Assembly: GCF_032854445.1 (NCBI RefSeq)
Contig: NC_088300.1
Location: 70,904,984 to 70,968,983 of the forward strand
DNA from: Liolophura sinensis
Taxonomy: Eukaryota > Mollusca > Polyplacophora > Chitonida > Chitonidae
Reading direction: 5' to 3'
DNA length: 64,000 nucleotides
The position numbers and the translations under genes were made by a program. Under the pieces are notes generated by a model, which was not told the origin of the DNA, made no database searches, and worked only from the letters and a program-made list of their open reading frames with translations. Positions 49,701-61,700 of the stretch are shown here, piece after piece; the first letter of the stretch is position 1, and every line of letters starts with the position of its first letter.

Positions 49701-52700
49701 TCTCTGCCCGGTTTTCTCCCACAATAATGCTGGCCGCCGTAATATAAGTAAAATGTTCTTGAGTACGGCGTAAAATATCAATCAATCAAACAAATAAATA
49801 AATTATATATATCCTTATATCGTAAAGCATCCTTGCCATATTGAATGATTAATGGTGTAGTGAGGAAATGTGTGATATGACATATATCTACAGTAACTCC
49901 AACCACATTGGCTGAAGTGGATACATATAGGTATGGCTCTGTCTGATGGTAAAGGATTTCGGTATTCTAGTGAGAAATCCATTACGCGTAAATTGAAAAT
50001 AGAGCAGAAAATATACGAAATTAAGTATTTCTTTTGGGTTATACGCGCTTTGTTTTGTCTTCCACGGCTCGTATTTATTAAACAACTAAATTGCAATTGC
50101 TTAAAAATCCAAACTCGGAAAAGGAAACAACATAAATTGTATTTGGTGCATTGTTCTGTGGTAAAGAATAAGTGTACAAAGTTTAAACTTCCTAGACAAA
50201 AATACATTTTAATTGTAGTTATTTCTGAATTTTTGACATAAGTCTTAAGACGTTGGATAAATATGATCCCAGATATGAACGCTGAATAGTTTTACATTTG
50301 AAAATAGCTCACAAGGTCATTCAACACGTCACCCCCCCCCCCCCCCAACCACACATACACACCTTCAACCCCTCCTTTCTTTCTATGTACGCAATAACTC
50401 TCAGCAGCGACCAGAGACCAGACAGATATCTATAATGCAACATCTCTCAGATCAGGGTTCTTTACACGAAGCATGGGATTTCGTAAAATTCATTAGGCCA
50501 ATTTAACCTCAAAGAAGACGTGAACTAAAGATAGGACACAATCCCTGGTCCAGATGAAGACGACTAACTGTGGTCTTGGTATTATCTTTGTTCCAGTTAA
50601 GGCCTGTTCAGATCCTGGGGATTTGTCTAACGGTTACAGACAAGGTTTCGTCAGCACGTTTGGTTCCACGGTCTTCTATTTCTGTAACGAAGGCTATGAG
50701 ATGGTTGGTTCCAGTAACCTGACATGCCGGAGTGATCAGACGTGGTCAGCAGAGCGACCAACCTGCCGCGGTAAGGTGTCAGCCAAACGTGTTACATGGA
50801 GAATTAATTCCAGCTATGTTAATGCTCACTTCAAGAAATCAGCACTGAGGCATCAAACACACGATAACATCCCGGCACTAGACTGAGTACAGAGTGTCTA
50901 TCAAACACCCGTGTCTACAATTACAGTTTATCCTTCATAACGCCTTAAATACATGTTGGATTTTGTCAGAGATGCTTTAATACTTTGATTAAAAGAGACG
51001 GTTGAAGTTGGAATGCTGAGTTTGGATTGAGTTAGAATGGAAGGGGCGAATGTAGGCCGAGAATATAAAATGAACAGGTTTGAATGTAATCTTATCAATG
51101 CATTGCCAATACTGGGAAATCAAAGTTTCGCATTTAAGCCTTACTCTTGACTTTCAGACTTTCTTTCACAACGTCTTCTTGCAATGGAAATAATAGCCTT
51201 TGTGGGATCTATTTGTTTCTGGTATGGATGGGTGAACTCATTTTAAACTCATTTTTAACCCGGAAATATTTCCATTAATACAATATTCAATGACAATACT
51301 GATGCTCGTGTTAATTCTATCATGGAGTCATGTTTTGGGAAATTCGATGCTCGAAACGTATTTTCCTCCGCTTGATGACATGAATTGTGACTTTAGCATT
51401 TCATTATAATCTTTTGTTCCAAAGCATTTGCAAAGGCTGAACACAGTCATAAATTTAGACTGGTTTTAATGGTGTGGTTAGCATTGAATACACAATTTAG
51501 CCTATGGGAAATTAACTGTGTTCCATATTTTTGATAAAAAGTCTTATTCTGACCGTTGATAATGTCAATCCAGACAATCTCATTCGAAAAGGGTGCTACT
51601 GTTTTTTCTCGCTTTTATATTTTATTCAAATATCCAAAAGATAACCATTACAGTACACGGTCCTTCCTTTCATTCTACTCTAGTCTTACCATTGAATTCC
51701 CTGGAAGCTATTTGTTAAGACTAGCTCTTTTTTTCTGACGTGACTGATGTTTAAGGATTCCTTAAAACAATTCCGATCTGTGGTTGCCAGCTGTTTATTG
51801 ATTCATTGATCACATTATATCGTGTTTTCTCAGAGAAGACCTGCGGGACACCATCTGCCATTGCCAACGGCTATTTTTCCGGAAGCGAATATACCATCGG
51901 CGGGAGAGTGTTCTATTATTGTAACGAAGGCTACCATCTGGTGGGAGAGAATTACATGTACTGCAATGCTGATCAGAACTGGTCTGGTGATGCGCCAACC
52001 TGCATAGGTAGGTATAGTTAGACAGCGCCACCTCTCCAGACATAGAGGTAATAACGGTAGCCATTTCCGGGTAAACTCATTCTCTTTTTCAAGACACATT
52101 GTGTAATAGTTCTGTATAAATCATAGAAGAAAATTTCCAATATGTTACATGATCGCCAATAACAGCTTTAGGCATACAACTTCCACTGAGTATACAAAAA
52201 TGCGTCAAAATACACATTTAATAGATAGAGTGGATATAAGTTTTGTTATGGTTATTCCTATTCTTATTGTCATTTCATCAGTTGTGTCGTTTACTTAAGT
52301 AATTTGTTTTCTGGCCATGATTCACCTAAATCGGTGGCCGGTACCAAACAAGCAATAATAGCCGAGATTGACTCTTTTGCAATGATAAATGTACGTCACA
52401 GCTTAATGTGCAATGATTAAAGCAGGATAGTCACAGAGTAGGAGATCTCTTTTTTACAGAATTCGCAAACATTCCAGTTTTCGTGTATAACAGCTCTATT
52501 TGTATGAATGTAACTCTGGTCTCCCTTTGGGAACGTACATAATATAATTTTATGAGTTGTGATAATCGGATCTCGTCGTACTGCTATTTACATGTACGGT
52601 GTCCAGTGTCTCCCTTGTGACAGTGTTTAGCAGTGGTCGTGGAGTAAACTAAATTAATATCATGTATCAAAAGCACACCAGGACTAATGAAAAAAATGTA

Positions 52701-55700
52701 CATAAAGCGTGGGCAGTAATTGTTTGGAAACAAGAGAAACAAATGTATTGATACAGTAGAGGCTCTGAGGTGTTTTCCTTTCTTAGGTTGAGAAGAGGAA
52801 GGTAGAAAAGGCTGGTTGGTCAAAACTTTTGAACGGCTTTAATCTGCCTGTCTAAAGCCTCTTTCCACACATGTTGTGTATTTTTCTTAAAGTGGAGGTT
52901 ATTCACTTGTATCACTATATGCAAGGGCCGCACCACGCTGCACACTGACAGATACCACGTGCTTTCATTCAAGACAGTGGCCTACGGAATGGCGCAGACA
53001 CGGATTTGATGCAAATATAACACATAAGTGCCCAGTTGTTCAGAAGTGTATTAGGGCTTAAGCCCGGTATTGACTTTAGTCCAGACTAAAGTGTCATTTA
53101 CTTTGTATTAGGATGATACTAATGTTAAGATTTGATATTCATTAGGATGATACTAATATTAAGATTTGATATTCATTTTTATACACATTTGAACAACTGG
53201 CCCACAAGCAGAGGCGGGTTTGATCAGAGTATTACACACAAGGGTTACACATTTCACACCACTTGTTCAAAAGTGTATTAGGGCTTAAGCTCCGTACTAA
53301 CGTAGTCCAGACTAAAATGTCATTTACTTTGTATTAGGATGATACTAATATTAGGATTTAAGCCTTTTGAACAACTGGTCAAAGGTCCCCGCACAGCACC
53401 ACTCAGCTTTTATTCTTTAGGCACTACACAGCAGGCGGCCGTGCTACACATACTGTACGGTCACAGCTCAGTATAGTGTTTGGTTCAGAACTGTAGGGTA
53501 TTGAGCCGGTTGCTGTGTATCAGCATAAGGTTCCACCGCTTAAAAAAACCCGTAATTAAACAAAAACACCGAATCTGGTCATCCCGATATATATTTTAAC
53601 AATTTCTTACGATGCGACACTCACCAAAGTGTCTTCAAGAGAGAATGAGGTAAAAGTACAGACACAGTATTTATATGTACGCTAACAATTAATGAGAAAA
53701 TATTATAACAATGGCATAAACCTGTAAAACAGGGTCTATTGTAGTGTCTCGCCTAAAGTTCAAGGTGAAACCAGTTTAAGTTTTCTGACTATTATTTAGT
53801 TGTTTGATGTTTTTGTTCCATGTACGTGGAAGCATAAAGCATTATTGTTCATTTATCCACAGCCAAGTCATGTGGTGATCCAGGTGACATTGCCAACGGT
53901 TACCGCCAGGGGGCGGAGTTTTCTGTTGGTGCTCGTGTCCATTTCTACTGTAATGAAGGCTACGAGCTGATTGGTCAACATTTCCGGACTTGTCTTATCA
54001 CTGAGGAGTGGTCGGATGCTGTCCCCATCTGTCAGGGTAAGCGAGAAAACACATAGTCGATCAGTTGGACAAAGGTGTATGAAGTTGAATTTGGATCCAG
54101 TGTAACACTGACTTGAAGCAAAAAGCTTGTCCTCTCTGAAAAGTTCAGCTCACTATTGAACAATCGCCTTCTTTGTCCTAATTTACAAACATGGCTTTGT
54201 GTCACAGCAAGTCGTTCTCTTAAAGAAATATTACTAATTATTAAATGTTTATCTCACTGAGATTTAATGTCGTACTCAAGAACATTTTATGTGTGGAACT
54301 GACGGCAATAGTTTTCTAGCTGGAGCAAACTGGGCAAAGTATTGCCTGGTTTCATCCTCAGTGTCGTGCCAGAAGCTTTTCGGGCGAAATTTGCCCAAAA
54401 GGCTATACCTAGTGGGCTGGTCAATGTCTTTCCTTTACACACAGGACTGCGTGGTTCCCTTGCTTATATAAATTCATCTGATAAATACATGTACAGCAGC
54501 TCTTTATGACAAATATTCTATGTATTCTTTTACCTATTTGGCGTGATATTTTACCACGTATATGCTCTTTAGGGATTCACCAAGTTTTACTTGGCTCTTG
54601 TGTCATGCATTAAGATTCTCCGGAGCAACTATTTAAGTTTCTAGTCAGCAATTGTCTAAAAGGGCATGAAACCCTGTGTATTTGCAGCGATGGAGGAGAC
54701 CGTAATCGACAATAGCACCGAAGAGACGACTGAAGGCCCGACGGTCATTGCTAGTGTTACAGATGACGAGGACATCCTAACAGGTAGGAATGGGCAAACA
54801 GCGCTGTCCCCTCAAGGATCATCTAGGATACCAAGCATAGTGAACTGCAGGGTTTACTTCAATAAATGGCATGGCCATCTGGCGTTGATCAGTTCATATC
54901 CCCAGGCTTTTGTGTGCTGAGACAAGTCTAGGTAAAACAGTTTCTACGTCCAAATACACTCGAAGACGATCGATTCAGGGCAATTTTATACTTGTGCAAA
55001 AAGGTGATCAGTCTGTTGGAATACGTTCAACATTACTATGCTTGGAACGACCCTTAATGTTTTACGAGTGGTAGACAAATGCGGTAGTTGCTGCTTAGAT
55101 TAAATGAAGAGGCGAGTGGTAAACAGCCGGATTGAGGATTAAGGGGGTTTGTATGGACTGTTCCTCGGTTTTGGGTTGTCCAGTAACGACAGTAGGACGG
55201 ACAGATTGTGTTTTTCGTGTTTCAAGATGACCTTTCACTCTGAAGCTGTACATTTTTACCTTCTCCGGACCAGACTGCTGCCTGTATCACTACAAAAATT
55301 CCTCCCATTATTACCGCCTAAAGTTTGATCAAGATTTTCAGATGCGGTCTTTTTGTATCATTGTTCAAATCTACGATCTTAAGATCCGTTTGATATTGGA
55401 TGTTATCGCAATATAACATATTAGTATATAGTAATAAAAGTTCAACAACTTGGAATTGTCCAAAGTTTATAGTCGCAAAACCAACTTTGTGTAAAAACCA
55501 ATCATGTCATGTGCTCATACAATATGAAACTAGTAAATTTTGCTTTTTGCTTGCCCCGAAGATCGTAATGAGTGATCAGTTGTCAGATCTCGCAAAAGGA
55601 AGGAAAGTATTCTGCTCGACTACACTTGGAGACATCTGTAGTAACGTCTAGATCACACGAGGCCGAAATCTGGTATGCTCCCGTTAACCAAACGGTAGGG

Positions 55701-58700
55701 CAAAATTAATAGCTCTCTGGACAGATGTGAAGCATCTGCGGCTTCATCTCCTCGGGGGCCGTTTTCATCTTCCAAAGCACGCCTATGTGATGTATGGCAC
55801 AGAGGATCTGAGCTCGACAAACGTGTCTACTTCGCAGTTTCGGTCCCATGGCCAAAAATGACGGGATTAATTTGACAAACCCTTTGAAGGTGCAACCAAA
55901 CTGGCCGATGGCCAAAGTCCAGGCTCTTGAATATTTCCTGTAATTAAGCCAGTCTCTGGAGTGTTCCTTTATAAAGTTGCCTCCTGGGATATCCAGACCC
56001 ACCTGGTCCATGACCCTCCTTGTCTGGAACGGTGAATTGCATATTTGAGAGTCTTCTGGACAGGAATGACATCTTCACTGTCTTAGCGACTTTGTGTAAA
56101 ACTACTTCTTTGAAACATATGAACAAGTGACTTGTCTGAAAGTAGATTTCTGTGGGAAATAACATAATCTCGTCTATATGATAGTAAATACATTTCATAT
56201 ACCCTTACCGCTCGACATGTACTGCGAATAATTACCTGTCTCCCAGATATAAAAAAAAAGAAGTTAACTTCAGCTTTACAATGGCGAACATGTAAGGAAC
56301 TTCTTAATCTCTGAATGTAAATATCAAACATTTTTGGTCCCCTCCCCACGGAACTTTGGTCACATACCAGTAAAGATTTCAAAACCTATCCAGTTCAGTT
56401 TTATCGTCATCGTCTAACCACACGGTGTAAAAATCTTTGCATATCAGCTTCTTGTTATAGAAAATAGGTTACGTAGTTTTCTGACAGACATTTTACAATG
56501 TACCTGTAGTGAGACACATTACACTTAGTGATCATATTGCCCTATTCTATCAAATCAAAATGTTTGAAAAATTGTACCAAACACAAACAGGAATCTGTGG
56601 AACGAAATTTCAGTTGAGTACGAGGGCACTCAGCATAAGTTTCAATCTTTTTCAGTAAATCAGACCAACATAGTGTAATCAGGCTCACGCGACGTATATT
56701 GGGTGCATTATAGAAATGGCTGCAGGGACGGTTTAGCATTCGGGAAGTATTCTGGAAATAGAATGGGCAACGAATATTTAGGTTGTATCCAAGGAAAGCT
56801 CAGTTGTAGTACAAACGACAAGTGGGCTGACTCTATTAAGGCGTATGGTAAGCTGTAGCTATAGGGATGTATCCTTGAGTACAGAGTGAAAAAGAATGAG
56901 ACAGCTTATTCAGCAAAGCGGTATAGGTCAATATTACGCCATTTTGTGAAGTACTTATCAAATACTTATCTCATGGGGTAGGTTATGCTACAACTATGTC
57001 TCGGACTTCACGACAGAATGGCCCTTTGATTGCTAGTCTTTGATGGCACCTAGCTTCACCACTCAGTGAATCGTTGAATGGGTCATTTCCAGGGCATGTT
57101 TGAAGGAGCGGATCGCAATATTGGGACGAGTGGGTTAGGTGAACTGTGCTTAATGACAATGCTGACCACCCAGGAACTACACGGCATAGTTCAGACAATG
57201 ATGTCGTAGGCGGCTGCCTTTTAAAGCTGAGGATAGGAATAGGTGTTCTTCAATTTCCTACAGTGTTACCGGAAGGAGCCATATCCGCCTTGTTTTTTTC
57301 TTCACCTCCGTTATCGGATATTGACCGGAGTGAGGCACATTTGCATTTATATCGCCGCCGAGAGAGATAAAGCGAACACTGGTGGTTCTGCTGTCAACAG
57401 AGCATGCACCCCAGATTATTGGGGATAACGTTATCACCCTATTCACTCCCGCTATACGAATGAGAAGAATCAATATTGCCCAATGAGGTACAGGGACATT
57501 GGCATTCCAAAGAATACACTCTTTATAAAGCTTTCATATATAAGATCATGGTGTCACGTCGTGTTGTCAACTGGGAATTAATGTTTAGGCACTATATTGT
57601 AAGGCTGCAGTCTGAATTTATGTGAGGATTTAAGACTGCTAGTGCCTACACTCTTCCTGTCAGCTTTTATGTAACCGCTATTAAACTGTATGGCTGTATG
57701 CTAAGATGTTAATTTATTTTAAAATTTTGCGAAAAATTCAAGTACATCAACGGGAAAGGCCATTGTTGCTAACTATGATAACTGCATGATAACGGACATC
57801 TTACCTCTAATTTACAGAGGGCAGTTCCGATCTGTGGCAGAATTCAGGCCTCGGGTCTGGATGTGAGTATTAGTACTTAATCAAATTTCTAAATCTGATA
57901 AGATATATTAAGATACGAATGCTTCCTGTGTGAGTTTGTTATGCCTACGGGCGGGTCAAAAAGAACAGATTGCATGGATATTTTTGGCGTATAGCTGTAA
58001 AGCTTTTCTGTTATTATTAACCTTAAACTGGATTTTCTTCTGCGTTATTACTCCATAATATAAATGATCAGGAGGTTAACTGATCCTAAGATCTTATTAA
58101 ATTATGTTGTGAAGATGATATTGTTTTGTTACCGTGCCTTCTGTCGGTAAAAGAAACCCGAAAGTGCATTGTCAAGAACAAAATCAATTTTTCTGACATA
58201 ATTAAATCTACAATGCAAGACCTAATCATCTAAGTAATTAAATGTGTTTCCATCTAATCTTGTTGTTCTGTTAACAGTTGATTTCATCTGTGACGAGAAC
58301 ACCTGTAAATTTGGCGGCGTCTGTTTCCCGAGCGCAGTCCACTTCCAGTGCGTGTGTAACTTCACTTGTGAAAATAGTCCGGCTGAAGTCACGTGCGGAT
58401 CAGATGGCCATGTCTATGGCAACACGTGCGAGATTCGCCTAGCCTCGTGCAAAACTCAAAGACTGATCACATCAGCGCCCAATAACATGTGTACGTAAGA
58501 CATATAGTATAGTTCATTCTCTTTCTTTACATCTTTGATCATAACGGACTCGCCTGTTAAAGTCACAAATATTCTACTTGAATTATAACGTGAAAAGTTC
58601 TTGTACATGGCGATGAACATGAATGAAAGAAAACAAACAATCTCTACAAAAGTCTATACTGTTTAGTGGCACAGTGAATACATTCTTTTCTAACTGAACA

Positions 58701-61700
58701 ATTGATAGTTTTGTTGTGGAAGGTGTAGTGGTCTGCTTTGTCAACATTTTTCAGGTAAAGATTTGTCAGTTGAGAAGCTGTTGCCTTCCTGTGGAATGGA
58801 TAGTGAAGGTACGTGCTGATTTGCGAAATCTTTGACCTTGCTAACGTACATCAAAACCCACTATATCAGCTATGCACAAGTCACTTTCCGTCAGTTTTGA
58901 ACAGCAGCAATTTTCTGTAACAGGAAACCCAGTTTTGAAAATCACAGTGTGAATAATTTAAGCAGTAATTCACTTGTATAAAGAATTGCGTGTTTTACAA
59001 CATGCGTTGATTACCACCATTTTTGGACTTGCTCAACAAAAAGGACGCCTGCAATTTAGTCTGTAGCTTTCGTATATCCAAACAAATTTAAGCTTAACAA
59101 CCAAATAAACTTCCGAGCCTGGCCGCATAATTGTGATCAGTGTTCAAATGGTCTGCCTTTAGAGCCAGAGTGGAGTGACTGGTCTCTTTGGATTCGATCT
59201 GGGAGCAAGGACATCCGGTTCCGGCACTGCCGATCTGACAAGGCACGTGCTGACGGAAGATCTCATTGCGCAGGTCACGATATTCAAACGAGGCTGTGCG
59301 CCAAAGAGAGATCAGACGTGTGCCGATCAGAAGACGGAACTCTAGGATATCAGTACCGATACAAATGTAAAGGTGTGGATGGACATGACCTACCGGATTC
59401 TAGTAAGAATGTTTTTTTTCTGACATCATCACACTGTCATCAGGTATCCATCAAACAAACTAAACCTGGTTAAGTCGAAAGCCTTAAGCTTTAAGTTTGA
59501 AACGTGATTTATAAACGTTACAATTTACAACTTTGAACACATAACAGATGTTTTGTCGAGGCAGATCTGCAGCTACTTGAACCTCTTTTAGCTTGAAACT
59601 CATCTTAGTATTCGCCTTTAGACATTTGTACAGGGATTATCAGGAAAATCGAAAACGGTAAGTAGAAATCATTAGGTGATTAGTTGTGACTTAATGAGTA
59701 AGTTTATTTTTTTTTCACAAAGTACTGAGCTAATAGACAGGAAGTGTATACTTGGTGGATCATTTGTCACATAGAGTTGCTTTACACGTCATCCCCACGC
59801 TGACTTTTCAAAATCAAACCAACTGGCCGATTGACAGACCCTGGGCGATTTTCGTTCCATAAATTAAAGCACCATATGACGTAAACTAGATGATGGCACA
59901 TCCAACTGCTGTTGGTTAATGATAGTTAACCATATAACATGTTAAACTTTAATGTTTAATATTCGCCTTACGATGTAAATAATGACAGATATTTCTAATT
60001 TTTCTTTTCAGACGAAGTGTTCGTGGGGAATAACAGTTATGGTAAGAGTATTAATTAATTTGTCATCTCTAGATTTAGACTTCTCGTGAAGAGATACAGT
60101 GACAATGGAAATCAAAGTACTGAACTTATTATAGGGCTATAGTTTCTTCATTTAATGTGGTCCATGGGGATAAAAGTTGTAAAGATACACTTGAATGTCT
60201 TTCATTGAACGCCCGGTAATAAAGGGAGTTGTGTGGGTTTACCGTGACTTAGGTGTTAGCCTTGATGTATTGATGCTCCACTGAAGTTGCTCCATAAAAA
60301 CAGTGGTTTAAATCCTCTCTTGTGGCTATCTATGGAAACACCGACGCGCCACAGCCCAATCTCAAATCCCCACTGACCACTGTTGTTTCGCATAATAGAG
60401 TTGTCCCTATTTTCTTGTATCAACCTTTATCGGCTATTCGCTCGTCGTTTTTATTTGGTATATCAGTTTCTGATAAATTCCGATAACTACGTCTATGGTG
60501 ATTATACAAAATCACAAATAAATACATTTTGTACTTTGCAGAGGACTGTTGGTTTTCCTTGTTTACGGTGAAGAATTCCAAGTACAAGTATTTCAAATGG
60601 AGCTTCTCTCGGCTGATGGAAGAAGGGAATGTCCAGAACTGGTGCCACAAGCGAAATCAGTTTATTCCCTTTTACCCCGGGCATGGTTACTGTGAAATGG
60701 CTTTGCACTACTTTTGTCACAGCCAGTCAAAATGCTGGTATGAAGACGACAAGGAACAGTCAAAACCTGATGACCGATTGGACACTTGTTGGACACGATT
60801 CGCGTTCGGTGGACGACCCCCAACAACGTTCGAAGAAGCCAAGAGTACCCAAAGTGTTATATGTCAAAAGTATTCAGAGAAGAGCAGTTTCGGTACGATG
60901 TTTGGTGAAGGAATAGCCCACTTTGCTACCCTATACGACACAACTAAACGCATTCCAGTATTCTCCTTTGGCAAGCTTGACAGGATGAGTGACGGAGGGT
61001 GGCCGGTCGTGCCTTATCTGCTGGAAAGAGGTAAGGCTTTAGGATGCGTCAGTTCTGTCAGACACATATTTACCTTGGTTTTGAGTCTTTATCTGATCAT
61101 TTAGCTGAACTTTTTATATGAGAAAGATCATTCTGTTCATTATCACAGCTAACGGTGACAGTAATGATGCATGTTCTGGAGGGTACAACTTATAGGTCAA
61201 GTGTTTTGCTTGTTTTAATTTGCAACACGTACCTCCCCTTCTCCAGTCCCATGGCAGGGTTAATACAATGGGAAAGGTAATGCAATTGCCCGGTGATTTC
61301 CTCCTGTGTCTTTGTTTTCCTCCTGGCCACTAATCGGAGGTTTCTTCATGGGCTCTTTGAGGTATCCTCCTGGAATTGTGAGGTTTCCCCTTGGGCTCTT
61401 TGAGTTTTCCTCCTGAAATTGTGAGGTTTCATCATGGGCTCTTTAGGGTATCATCCTGGAATTGTGAGGTTTCCCCTTGGGCTCTTTGAGTTTTCCTCCT
61501 GAAATTGTGAGGTTTCATCATGGGCTCTTTAGGGTATCATCCTGGAATTGTGAGGTTTCCCCTTGGGCTCTTTGGAGTTTCCTCCTCTACCTAAAAAGGT
61601 GACCGCAATCATATATGTGAAATATCCCGAAGCACTGCGTGAAACATCAATAAAGTCAAGTCAATCAAGTAATAAAGTAAACATAAAATATAGGCATCTA

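Noticed and set aside
55706-56011. Minus-strand 101-codon frame in intron 10
   Set aside because: No recognisable family, and no evidence of expression or splicing.
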